Positions 19,901-26,894 are shown, numbered from the stretch's first letter. The stretch: DNA of 64,000 nt from Omphiscola glabra (GCA_964017045.1 OZ024795.1:54475350-54539349); one strand, 5' to 3'. Notes: generated from the sequence alone by a model not told the origin. Made by a program: numbers and translations.

Positions 19901-21499
19901 TGGTAACATTAAACTGATTTTGTCAGTAATTTGGAGACATTAAACTGATTTTGTCTGATATTTGGTGACATTAAGCTGATTTTGTCAGTAATTTGGTGAC
20001 ATTAAACTGATTTTGTCAGATATTTGGTGACATTAAACTGATTTTGTCAGAACTTTGGAGACATTAAACTGATTCTGTCAGAACATTGGAGACATTAAAC
20101 TGATTTTGTCAGATATTTGGTGACATTAAGCTGATTTTGTCAGATATTTGGTGACATTAAACTGATTTTGTCAGATATTTGGAGACATTAAACTGATTTT
20201 GTCAGATATTTTGTGACATTAAACTGATTTTGTCAGATATTTGGAGACATTAAACTGATTTTGTCAGATATTTGGTGACATTAAACTGATTTTGTCAGAA
20301 CTTTGGTGACATTAAACTGATTTGTCAGATATTTGGTGGTATTAAACTTTGATGGTGGACACAGAATTAAAAAGTCCGCTAATAACATTTTCTTCTTTAG
20401 AAACAGCTTACGAACCATGTACCTAGAAACAGCTTATGTCCCATGTACCTAGAAACAGCTTATGTCCCATGTACCTAGAAACAGCTTATGTCCCATGCAC
20501 CTAGAAACAGCTTACCTGACAAATATGTCACATATACCTGAAAGATATGTCACATATATCTAACAAATAATTCACATTTACCTGACAAATAGTCACATTT
20601 ACCTGACAAATAAGTCAAATTTACCTGACAAATATGTCACATTTACCTGACAAATATGTCACATTTATCTGACAAATATGTCACATTTACCTGACAAATA
20701 TGTCACATTTACCTGACAAATATGTCACATTTACCTGACAAATATGTCACATTTACCTGACAAATATGTCACATTTACCTGACAAATATGTCACATTTAC
20801 CTGACAAATATGTCACATTTACCTGACAAATATGTCACATTTACCTGACAAATAATTCACATTTACCTGACAAATATGCCACATTTACCTGACAAATATG
20901 TAACATTTACCTGACAAATATGTCACATTTACCTGACAAATATGTCACATTTACCTGACAAATATGTCACATTTACCTGACAAATATGTCACATTTACCT
21001 GACAAATATGTCACATTTACCTGACAAATATGTCACGTTTACCTGACAAATATGTCACATTTACCTGACAAATATGTCACATTTAACTGACAAATATGTC
21101 ACATTTACCTGACAAATATGTCACATTTACCTGAAAAATATGTCACATTTACCTGACAAATATGTCACTTATGGCCAGCGACACAATAAACACGTGCATG
21201 GCGGTCCACATTATTTTATTGAGCAGCACCGTGAGGAGGACCAGCACGTTGCCCGCAATGGCCACGGCCAAGATGACCGCAAAGGTCACGGACACGACCA
21301 CCTTGCTGGACGGTGCCGCCTCGTACAGCTCCAGAAACAGGTCTCCCGTCGGCCCCACGGCGATCGGCCCGCTGCACTGGGGATGAACTCTGCTCTCATT
21401 GGCCGGGAGCTTGGCGCAGATGAGGCTGATGATGAGGTCGAGGCCGCCGGTGTGGTTGATGTTGACGTAAGGCCAGCTGTCCAGGGATGCTGGGGTCAT
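4696..21499 (-). CDS. Class A peptide-type GPCR, six exons, 414 aa (QRFP/RFamide receptor-like)
   Basis: Complete seven-transmembrane receptor assembled from exons 21499-21153, 19226-19040, 8948-8817, 7591-7445, 6323-6132 and 4935-4696. Every junction has GT/AG and keeps frame (phase 2 after exon 1, then phase 0). Visible hallmarks: N84 (1.50), D112 (2.50), W132 in the first extracellular loop, C139 (3.25), E163-R164-Y165, W191 (4.50), P253 (5.50), Y261 (5.58), CWMP 306-309 and NPIVY 345-349. The N-terminus is about 62 residues with N-glycosylation sequons at N15 and N34. A plasma-membrane receptor for a neuropeptide coupling to G proteins is expected from the family. The TM5 end (YKLW), the short third loop, the basic run before TM6 and the YAFMN after NPIVY resemble QRFP receptors; this subfamily call is inference from memory and could equally be another RFamide/CCK-like clade. 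Introns are 1926, 10091, 1225, 1121 and 1196 bp and consist largely of minisatellites. Confidence 0.93.
5028..5205. repeat. 27-bp minisatellite (about 6 copies)
   Basis: Unit built on CATATGCTCAACAATGCACACATAATT (CTCAACAATGCACACATAAT core), in GPCR intron 5. Confidence 0.9.
5225..5435. repeat. Degenerate C/T-rich repeat
   Basis: Irregular repeats of CCTAATCCAATTCCC and TTACCTAATC, about 20 bp per unit, in GPCR intron 5. Confidence 0.8.
5640..6115. repeat. 25-bp minisatellite (about 19 copies)
   Basis: Unit ACAGGTCAAACACTG followed by TTGTTTCCAT. It runs to within about 20 bp of the donor of GPCR exon 5. Confidence 0.95.
6132..6323 (-). CDS. GPCR exon 5: ICL3, TM6, ECL3
   Basis: Encodes residues 272-335 (64 codons). 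ICL3 is short and ends with the basic CRTRYKKKAIK. TM6 carries the CWMP toggle-switch motif (306-309), and ECL3 leads into the start of TM7. The acceptor is TCTCTCTTTGACCAG and the donor CAG/GTCAGG; the duplicated CAGGT leaves a second possible donor 5 bp further, which would break phase. The 25-bp array at 5645-6115 begins within about 20 bp of the donor. Confidence 0.92.
6432..6765. repeat. About 37-bp minisatellite (about 8 copies)
   Basis: Unit built on CTTTTGCCACACAATATATT and CTTCCCCCACAAT, in GPCR intron 4. Copies decay towards 6765. Confidence 0.92.
7085..7380. repeat. About 35-bp minisatellite (about 8 copies)
   Basis: Unit with TGTGTACTGATATGTAAAG and TTTATGTACATCTT, in GPCR intron 4. 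One copy lacks the CTGAT block. Confidence 0.92.
7445..7591 (-). CDS. GPCR exon 4: ECL2, TM5
   Basis: Encodes residues 223-271 (49 codons). ECL2 includes C228, a candidate partner for C139 along with C211 and C220. TM5 has FLFPVLVMG with P253 (5.50) and Y261 (5.58), ending IIIYKLWFK. The start was chosen because CTTGTCTTGCCCAG is a good pyrimidine-rich acceptor that keeps phase 0; a later in-phase AG exists after GAAAAG but lacks a pyrimidine tract. The donor is AAG/GTCAGT. The acceptor and first exon bases are triplicated in 46-bp units up to about 7690. Confidence 0.88.
7575..7692. repeat. 46-bp triplet spanning the exon 4 acceptor
   Basis: Starts at CATGCATAGG 7582, 7628 (CATGGATAGG) and 7674. 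Each unit holds the CTTGCCCAG acceptor (minus strand), its pyrimidine tract and about 14 bp of exon 4. Confidence 0.9.
7700..8240. repeat. About 33-bp minisatellite (about 16 copies)
   Basis: Unit TTGACACGCCCACTACATCT plus TTACTGTCTTTTT. A subset has CGCTGCCTC in place of ACTGTCTT. In GPCR intron 3. Confidence 0.95.
8338..8435. repeat. Two decayed copies of an exon 3 donor unit
   Basis: CTCTTTGCAACGAAC and CTTCTTTACAACGAAC, each followed by GTAGCCAC about 25 bp later, match the exon 3 end (minus strand CGTTGCAAAGAGGT). The LINE 3' end at 8436-8798 separates them from the exon. Confidence 0.65.
8436..8798 (-). mobile_element. Non-LTR retrotransposon 3' end, copy A
   Basis: About 360 bp on the minus strand starting AAGACTCGCAC and ending in an (ATA)n tail. 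Its first part encodes the conserved reverse-transcriptase C-terminus type seen in CR1-like LINEs (GERSFSYCAPKQWHSLPLHIR, split here by family knowledge as GERSFSY, APKQW, SLPLHIRN), ending in a stop. It is inserted in intron 3 about 20 bp from the donor of GPCR exon 3. Confidence 0.78.
8817..8948 (-). CDS. GPCR exon 3: TM4 and start of ECL2
   Basis: Encodes residues 179-222 (44 codons, phase 0 to 0). TM4 contains the W of position 4.50 (W191) and a proline at 200; ECL2 starts with YAYYYKKRSYC and includes C211 and C220. The acceptor is CTTATCATTTCAG and the donor GAG/GTAAGA. The acceptor sits in a 43-bp tandem triplet (8949-9078). The exon end CGTTGCAAAGAGGT recurs, decayed, at about 8340 and 8397, beyond an inserted LINE 3' end. 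Confidence 0.92.
8949..9078. repeat. 43-bp triplet containing the exon 3 acceptor
   Basis: Units start at 8949, 8992 and 9035 (CTGAAATGATAAG, CTGAAATGATAAG, CTGCAATGATAAG). On the minus strand each ends CTTATCATT(T/G)CAG, an acceptor-like site. Confidence 0.92.
9100..10590. repeat. 25/26-bp minisatellite (about 58 copies)
   Basis: Unit CGTTCTCCGACATGGG followed by TGCTGAAAT or CTGCTGTCAT; the mixed 25/26-bp lengths let long frames run on the minus strand. In GPCR intron 2. Confidence 0.96.
10595..11038. other. Unique AT-rich intronic DNA
   Basis: No gene seen. Holds a poly(G) run at 10949-10959 and an (AT)n tract at 11020-11038 into which the TA-flanked element inserted. Confidence 0.6.
11039..11686. 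mobile_element. TA-flanked inverted-repeat transposon (pogo/Tigger-like MITE)
   Basis: A 648-bp element whose ends CAGTGGCACCTCGAGATACGA and the complement of CGTATGTCGAGGTACCACTG pair as inverted repeats, flanked by TA on both sides, as in Tc1/mariner/pogo elements. Internally CTCGTATCTCAAA recurs several times. No transposase frame is visible; the element is non-autonomous and lies in GPCR intron 2. Confidence 0.8.
11765..12405. repeat. About 38-bp minisatellite (about 16 copies)
   Basis: Unit built on GGTCCTCATAGAACTTGAG and TCTCAGATGTGATCTCATT. In GPCR intron 2. Confidence 0.95.
12510..12815. repeat. 77-bp tandem repeat (about 4 copies)
   Basis: GGAACGC starts at 12515, 12592, 12669 and 12746. 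The unit contains GTTGTACACGGACTTCTTTG and ACTATTGGCTTAG. Confidence 0.95.
12816..13645. other. Unique intronic DNA with poly(G) run
   Basis: No gene seen. Poly(G) of about 18 at 13167-13183. CAAGATGGCCGCC at 13587 resembles a YY1 site; its role is unknown. Confidence 0.55.
13645..14875. repeat. 22-bp minisatellite (about 56 copies) with 264-bp higher order
   Basis: Unit GTCTCTATGAAGTAATGGGT plus CC or GC. A 12-unit block is duplicated: GAAATAATGG at 13921 and 14185, and CTGTGAAG at 14051 and 14315, both 264 bp apart. Confidence 0.95.
15180..15314 (+). promoter_or_regulatory. CpG-rich unique island, possible promoter/5'UTR
   Basis: A non-repetitive stretch with many CpGs (around 15204-15295, with GTCGCG, ACGCGTCGG) lies between two minisatellites and directly upstream of the short plus-strand ORF at 15315. 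CpG density contrasts with the AT-rich DNA around it. Promoter function is inference; a CpG-poor TATA motif is not obvious. Confidence 0.25.
15315..15491 (+). CDS. Possible short ORF, signal-peptide-like (58 aa), unassigned
   Basis: ATG in a strong Kozak context (A at -3, G at +4) opens a 58-codon frame inside GPCR intron 2 on the opposite strand. Residues about 13-28 (LRLLCVGWLVLVLFTA) are hydrophobic like a signal peptide, and a second hydrophobic stretch AMFFVWLFLFLSV follows. The 130 bp upstream are non-repetitive and CpG-rich. A donor-like GTGAAT follows TCG at about 15454, so this could be a first coding exon. No homology is recognised and the frame is short enough to be chance. Confidence 0.25.
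   Translation: MGPCWGLESPGGLRLLCVGWLVLVLFTADKVTVLSAMFFVWLFLFLSVNENASCQKTF
15655..16920. repeat. 19-bp minisatellite (about 66 copies) with 95-bp higher order
   Basis: Unit GGTCTGGTAACCTTGTCCC. The variant GGTAATGTTG recurs at 15803, 15917, 16012, 16107, 16202, 16297 and 16411, that is, spacings of 95 (5 units) or 114 (6 units). In GPCR intron 2. Confidence 0.95.
16985..17115. repeat. About 43-bp tandem repeat (3 copies)
   Basis: Unit AACTTAGTGAGATAATCTC plus TTTCCCCATTGTTTATCTCAG, three nearly identical copies. Confidence 0.93.
17455..17582. mobile_element. Short palindromic MITE
   Basis: A 128-bp sequence with imperfect inverted ends of about 30 bp: CAGTTCACACGAT, AATTT and CGTC on the left mirror GACG, AAATT and ATCGTGTGAACTA on the right. 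The TAA/TTA at the tips would suit a PIF/Harbinger-type TSD; the class assignment is tentative. Confidence 0.6.
17813..18250. repeat. About 95-bp tandem repeat split by a MITE
   Basis: GATACCAAATCCTGTCCTG, ACTACGGTTAACCTACCTG and CCTAGGAACGCC(C/G)CTGG recur in order at 17817, 18102 and 18197. A partial older copy is at 17628. MITE copy B lies between the first two. Confidence 0.88.
17909..18093 (+). mobile_element. hAT-like MITE, CAGGGCCGGCC family, copy B
   Basis: A 185-bp inverted copy of the element at 1034, with ends CAGGGCCGGCCTTAGG and AGGGCCGGCCCTG. TSD is CCCCTGGT before and CCCCTGGG after (7 of 8). It is inserted between two units of a roughly 95-bp tandem repeat in GPCR intron 2. 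Confidence 0.84.
18251..19039. other. Unique intronic DNA, A/GA-rich tract, solo MITE tip
   Basis: No gene seen. GA-rich at 18647-18690, poly(C) at 18701-18714 and an AT-rich tract; the CTAGCTACGCCACTG tip of a MITE is at 18876-18890. Confidence 0.55.
19040..19226 (-). CDS. GPCR exon 2: end of TM2, ECL1, TM3, ERY motif
   Basis: Encodes residues 116 (completed as Ser) to 178. It holds the rest of TM2, the ECL1 tryptophan in NTEWTMG, the conserved TM3 cysteine C139 and ERYVAIVHPL, the G-protein-contact motif with the usual P in loop 2. The acceptor ends CACCTGACAG, preceded by a run of 14 C on the minus strand, so the polypyrimidine tract is essentially poly(C). The donor is CAG/GTGAGA at 19039, followed by a (TG)n run and another poly(G) tract. 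Phase agrees exactly with exon 1 (AG + C). Confidence 0.93.
19310..19690. repeat. Two short arrays of about 65 and 42 bp
   Basis: First, TATTTGGCTGGTTTTGCTAG-based units at 19315-19450. Then about five copies of a unit with GGAAATATTCAAATGGGGGA at 19505-19690. In GPCR intron 1. Confidence 0.85.
19715..20345. repeat. 31-bp minisatellite (about 20 copies)
   Basis: Unit ACATTAAACTGATTTTGTC plus AGATATTTGGTG, in GPCR intron 1. Confidence 0.95.
20395..20515. repeat. About 27-bp tandem repeat (5 copies)
   Basis: Unit AGAAACAGCTTATGTCCC plus ATGTACCT. Its last copy runs directly into the next array at CTTACCTGAC. Confidence 0.92.
20513..21172. repeat. 22-bp array of exon 1 splice-donor units (about 30)
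   Basis: On the minus strand each unit is the last 16 bases of GPCR exon 1 (GTGACATATTTGTCAG) followed by GTAAAT, so every unit carries a consensus 5' splice site. The last unit is the real exon end at 21153. Copies are nearly uniform over 20625-21172 and decay further away. Confidence 0.95.
21153..21499 (-). CDS. GPCR exon 1: N-terminus, TM1, start of TM2
   Basis: Encodes residues 1-115 plus two bases of codon 116. The ATG at 21499 has A at -3, a good Kozak context, and is followed by an extracellular stretch with sequons NHT (N15) and NES (N34) and cysteines C28 and C42. TM1 spans about residues 66-92 and carries the GN of position 1.50. TM2 begins near residue 102 with LAISD (D2.50 = D112). 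The exon ends CAG with donor GTAAAT at 21152. The last 16 exon bases plus the first six intron bases are the unit of the array at 20513-21172, so the donor is repeated about 30 times downstream. Reading past the donor gives a stop one codon later. The frame stays open a little upstream of the ATG, so an extra 5' exon cannot be excluded. Confidence 0.93.
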
Positions 21500-21954
21500 G
21501 TTGACACGGAGTAGTGAAAGAGTTAGTTGGTTTGGTTTGGGGGGGGATGGGTGGTGCGTCGTCTTGAGGAATCAAGTCAAGGTTTACTGTACGAGTTCTA
21601 TTCGCTGAACTTTACAGCAATGAAATCGTTTCAGATTTGATCAACTTCTGTAAACTCGCAAATCTCGCAAAACGTTATATCACGTGACTTTAGTGATCAT
21701 CGCGTATGATGTCAGCGATTAGAATGTAGCCCATTGTGTAAGATCACAAAAGTAGCACATTCTGGGAATGGTCACGATTCATCACATTATGCAAATGATT
21801 ACAATGTAGCACATTACTTTAGTGACAAAGTCTTATCACAATGACCGTGTCCTGAGCATGATATCTGACCATAAATATCCCAAATCCCAATACAGAGACA
21901 ACAAGCAAGGTTCTCATGTCATCCCTACTGTCAGAGTTCATACTTTTGAGAAAC
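21500..21954. other. Immediate upstream region of the GPCR start
   Basis: Mostly unique. Weak 38-bp similarities built on AATGTAGC(A/C)CATT at 21723-21812. Could hold 5'UTR or promoter; no clear TATA box assigned. Confidence 0.4.
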
Positions 21955-23190
21955 ATCAACCAGCTGATTGGTTTCTGTGACAGCTGATTGGTTTCTGTGA
22001 CAGCTGATTGGTTTCTGTTACAGATGATTGGTTTCTGTGACAGATGATTGGTTTCTGTGACAGATGATTGGTTTTTGTGACATATGATTGGTTTCTGTGA
22101 CATATGATTGGTTTCTGTGACAGATGATTGGTTTCTATGATAGCAGATTGATTTATGTGACAGCTGATTGGTTTCTGTGACAGATGATTGGTTTCTGTGA
22201 CAGCTGATTGGTTTATGTGATAGCTGATTGGTTTATGTGACAGCTGATTGGTTTCTATGACAGCTGATTGGTTTCTATGACAGTTGATTGGTTTCTATGA
22301 CAGATTATTGGTTTCTGTGACAGCTGATTGGTTTCTATGACAGTTGATTGGTTTCTATGACAGCTGATTGGCTTCTGTGACAGATGATTGGTTTCTAAGC
22401 CGTCAGATTTAGTTTTTAAGACATCTCATGGTACTATTATCTCAGATTGGTTTCTATGACATCAGATTGGTTTCCATCACAACATATGGGTTTTTATGGC
22501 AACAGATTGGTATCTATGGCATCAGATTGGTTTCCATCACAACATATGAGTTTCTATGACAAAAGATTGGTTTCTATAACAACAGATTGGTTTCTATGAC
22601 AAATGATTGGTTTCTATGACAACTGATTGGTTTCTATCACAACTGATTGGTTTCTATCACAACAGATTGTTTTCTATCGCAAGACTCGCACAAAAACATA
22701 CGGTGAACGATCTTTCTCTTACTGTACCCCCAAACAATGGAATTCTCTTCCACTACACATCCGCAATATAACAACCATCACAACCTTCAAAACTGCACTC
22801 AAAACACATATCTTTAAACTCTGCTATCCTGACTGATTCCCCCTGTGACCGTTAAACGATGCTGCCGAGTGCCGTCCATGACTTCACGTGTAAATTGTTA
22901 TGGAATGGTTGTTTTGTTTTTTTTAATTATGTAAATTTAATTTTTAAGTTCATGATTAGGTTTGTTAAATAGTATGCACAGCGTGATGAGCTCAGCCTTA
23001 GAATGGGGTATCACGCTATAGAAAACTACAAACAATAATAATAATATTGTTTTCTGTGACATCAGATTGGTTGCTATGACAACATATTGGTTTCTATCAC
23101 AACATATTGGTTTCCATGATCTCAGATTGGTTTCTTTCACAACGTGTTGGTTTCCTATCACAGCAGGATGGCCTCTATGACATCAGATCA
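21955..23190. repeat. 20-bp ATTGG-rich minisatellite, split by a LINE end
   Basis: Unit CAGCTGATTGGTTTCTGTGA, about 40 copies, strongly diverged to the right. Every unit carries ATTGG (inverted CCAAT). The LINE 3' end at 22682-23046 is inserted within it. Confidence 0.95.
22682..23046 (+). mobile_element. Non-LTR retrotransposon 3' end, copy B
   Basis: Plus-strand copy of the element at 8436-8798, with the same start AAGACTCGCAC, the same ORF tail (GERSFSYCTPKQWNSLP) and an (AAT)n tail. Flanks ATTGTTTTCT on both sides (about 22666 and 23046) are a likely target duplication, because the surrounding array usually reads ATTGGTTTCT. It interrupts the 20-bp array at 21955-23190. Confidence 0.8.
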
Positions 23191-23403
23191 ACAAATCAAT
23201 TGTTATATTACACTCAGCACAGCCTTATTGTCATATCTGTTTCAACACAGCAATTCTTAAAAGACACTGCTACATTACTTTCATCACAGCGAATAGATTT
23301 TGTATCAAGTGAAAAGTTTTTCCCCAAACACGCACAAAAGACGTCATGAAATCCCAGAAATCTCTCCACGAAGAATATTGAGTCCAAAGTTTCAAAGCTG
23401 ATT

Positions 23404-23512
23404 TGTTGATTGATTGATTGGAGTACTTGTATAGCGCTCATTCCATGCTATGATAGCATGCTCACGGCGCTCCGATGTTCGATGTTCGATAGGTCTCGCT
23501 GCTGCCAGTTAG
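23404..23512 (-). mobile_element. SINE-like dispersed repeat, copy 1
   Basis: Shares about 100 bp with 61835-61940: (TTGA)n, then GGAG, TATAGCGCTCATTCC, CATGCTATGATA, GCTCACGGCGCTCCGATGTT. On the minus strand the (TCAA)n would be a 3' tail. No tRNA-like head is visible within the shared part. Confidence 0.6.
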
Positions 23513-23610
23513 GCGCTTGTGAACTCCACCCCCCCCCCCCCCCCCATCTCCGGGTTTGAATTCAGAGTTGCCTTCTCTTAGATGGGTTGCCGGCCAAGGT
23601 TAACGAGTCC

Positions 23611-23815
23611 CATCCACCCGTCATTAATGACAAACTCTACATTAACCCATGCCAGGCTCATCAATGACAAACTCTACATTAACCCATGCCAGGCTCATCA
23701 ATGACAAACTCTACATTAACCCATGCCAGGCTCATCAATGACAAACTCTACATTAACCCATGCCAGGCTCATCAATGACAAACTCTACATTAACCCATGC
23801 CAGGCTCATTGTTAA
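23611..23815. repeat. 37-bp minisatellite, short inverted arm (5 copies)
   Basis: Unit GACAAACTCTACATTAACCC plus ATGCCAGGCTCATCAAT. This is the reverse complement of the unit of the array at 24490-26810. Confidence 0.96.
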
Positions 23816-23829
23816 TGACATATATTGTC

Positions 23830-24480
23830 TGTTGCACGACTGATACATTTCTGACCCCACCCCCCTCACATAACCCTTACCCACAACCCTTTCAACAAAA
23901 AACAGAACCACAATTAAACAAAGGCATAATGGCGGGCGAGCTATCTCATCTCATTATTTGAACAAGGCGGAAAAGGCGTTGCCCTAAAGCCGGAAGTTTA
24001 TCAGGCTAACTTAAACTGGAAACTCCACCGGCGATGTCGATTGGCTGCAGTGGGGGATCGTTCTCTGATTGGTCCGTCTCTTTAATTTTGTCGATGCGCC
24101 TGACACGTGACGAGCTTGTAAGCCATGTGTTCCTATCATTGTTAGGGTGCGTGTGTGTTGTGTAATCAGTCAGATCTGTTAGTACAGAACTTGCCGGATT
24201 TTTCAGGCTTTGTTGAAGACAATTATTTCGTTATCTTTGATGATATTTTAAACGTCCCGGAAATCAAAACTGATCGATGCGTGACAACCCCTCCCCCAAC
24301 CCCCGAAAATTACAAATTAGTCTGCAAAAGCCGAGAAACTGTTCACTATGGCACTTACCCGTGTTTACTTGTAGCTTTTAAAATGGCGACTTAAATCTTA
24401 AATGGAGTGAGTCGGAGAGTATAAAGTATTTTAATGATCTGAAGTTTAACCACAAGAAGTCCAAGACATTGGCACAGGGT
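23830..24480. promoter_or_regulatory. Unique spacer with CCAAT and E-box motifs upstream of the GPCR
   Basis: About 650 bp of non-repetitive, moderately GC-rich DNA between two inverted minisatellite arms. On the minus strand it carries CCAATC twice (about 24040 and 24077), and CACGTGACG at about 24103 contains an E-box. It lies 2.4 kb upstream of the receptor start codon and could hold its promoter or a 5'UTR exon; there is no direct evidence of transcription. Confidence 0.25.
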
Positions 24481-24489
24481 TATGTAGTT

Positions 24490-26810
24490 TGTCATTGATA
24501 GGCGTCTCATGGGTTAATGTAGAGTTTGTCATTGATGAGCCTGGCATGGGTTAATGTAGAGTTTGTCATTGATGAGCCTGGCATGGGTTAATGTAGAGTT
24601 TGTCATTGATGAGCCTGGTATGGGTTAATGTACAGTTTATCATTGATGAGCCTGGCATGGGTTAATGTAGAGTTTGTCATTGATGAGCCTGGCATGGGTT
24701 AATGTACAGTTTATCATTGATGAGCCTGGCATGGGTTAATGTACAGTTTGTCATTGATGAGCCTGGCATGGGTTAATGTACAGTTTATCATTGATGAGCC
24801 TGGCATGGGTTAATGTAGAGTTTGTCATTGATGAGCCTGGCATGGGTTAATGTACAGTTTATCATTGATGAGCCTGGCATGGATTAATGTAGAGTTTGTC
24901 ATTGATGAGCCTGGCATGGGTTAATGTACAGTTTATCATTGATGAGCCTGGCATGGGTTAATGTACAGTTTATCATTGATGAGCCTGGCATGGGTTAATG
25001 TACAGTTTATCATTGATGAGCCTGGCATGGGTTAATGTAGAGTTTGTCATTGATGAGCCTGGCATGGGTTAATGTACAGTTTATCATTGATGAGCCTGGC
25101 ATGGGTTAATGTAGAGTTTGTTATTGATGAGCCTGGCATGGGTTAATGTAGAGTTTATCATTGATGAGCCTGGCATGGGTTAATGTAGAGTTTGTCATTG
25201 ATGAGCCTGGCATGGGTTAATGTAGAGTTTGTCATTGATGAGCCTGGCATGGGTTAATGTAGAGTTTGTCATTGATGAGCCTGGCATGGGTTAATGTACA
25301 GTTTATCATTGATGAGCCTGGCATGGGTTAATGTAGAGTTTGTCATTGATGAGCCTGGCATGGGTTAATGTACAGTTTGTCATTGATGAGCCTGGCATGG
25401 GTAAATGTAGAGTTTGTCATTGATGAGCCTGGCATGGGTTAATGTAGAGTTTGTCATTGATGAGCCTGGCATGGGTTAATGTACAGTTTGTCATTGATGA
25501 GCCTGGCATGGGTAAATGTAGAGTTTGTCATTGATGAGCCTGGCATGGGTTAATGTAGAGTTTATCATTGATGAGCCTGGCATGGGTTAATGTAGAGTTT
25601 ATCATTGATGAGCCTGGCATGGTTTAATGTAGAGTTTGTCATTGATGAGCCTGACATGGGTTAATGTACAGTTTTTCATTGATGAGCCTGACATGGGTTA
25701 ATGTACAGTTTGTCATTGATGAGCCTGGCATGGGTTAATGTAGAGTTTATCATTGATGAGCCTGGCATGGGTTAATGTAGAGTTTGTCATTGATGAGCCT
25801 GGCATGGGTTAATGTAGAGTTTGTCATTGATGAGCCTGGCATGGGTTAATGTAGAGTTTGTCATTGATGAGCCTGACATGGGTTAATGTACAGTTTGTCA
25901 TTGATGAGCCTGGCATGGGTTAATGTACAGTTTGTCATTGATGAGCCTGGCATGGGTTAATGTAGAGTTTGTCATTGATGAGCCTGGCATGGGTTAATGT
26001 AGAGTTTGTCATTGATGAGCCTGGCATGGGTTAATATAGAGTTTGTCATTGATGAGCCTGGCATGGGTTAATGTACAGTTTATCATTGATGAGCCTGGCA
26101 TGGATTAATGTAGAGTTTGTCATTGATGAGCCTGGCATGGGTTAATGTACAGTTTATCATTGATGAGCCTGGCATGGGTTAATGTACAGTTTATCATTGA
26201 TGAGCCTGGCATGGGTTAATGTACAGTTTATCATTGATGAGCCTGGCATGGGTTAATGTAGAGTTTGTCATTGATGAGCCTGGCATGGGTTAATGTAGAG
26301 TTTGTCATTGATGAGCCTGGCATGGGTTAATGTAGAGTTTGTCATTGATGAGCCTGGCATGGGTTAATGTAGAGTTTATCATTGATGAGCCTGGCATGGG
26401 TTAATGTAGAGTTTGTCATTGATGAGCCTGGCATGGGTTAATGTAGAGTTTGTCATTGATGAGCCTGGCATGGGTTAATGTAGAGTTTGTCATTGATGAG
26501 CCTGGCATGGGTTAATGTACAGTTTATCATTGATGAGCCTGGCATGGGTTAATGTAGAGTTTGTCATTGATGAGCCTGGCATGGGTTAATGTAGAGTTTG
26601 TCATTGATGAGCCTGGCATGGGTTAATGTACAGTTTGCCATTGATGAGCCTGGCATGGGTTAATGTAGAGTTTGTCATTGATGAGCCTGACATGGGTTAA
26701 TGTACAGTTTGTCATTGATGAGCCTGGCATGGGTTAATGTAGAGCTTGTCATGCATGGGTTAATGTAGTTTGTCATTGATAGGTGTGGCATGGGTTAATG
26801 TACAGTTTGC
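24490..26810. repeat. 37-bp minisatellite, long arm (about 62 copies)
   Basis: Unit GTTTGTCATTGATGAGCCTG plus GCATGGGTTAATGTAGA. Main variants are GTACA for GTAGA and TTATC for TTGTC. Inverse of the five-copy array at 23611-23815. Confidence 0.97.
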
Positions 26811-26894
26811 TGTGGCTCCATTGATAGGAGCTGGGAGTTATGGCCCCTGACAATTTTCGAGTTGCTTTTAATAATGTTTTTCTTGTAGATTTTT

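Noticed and set aside
21140..21514. Plus-strand frame opposite GPCR exon 1
   Set aside because: Shadow of the conserved minus-strand exon; no family resemblance.
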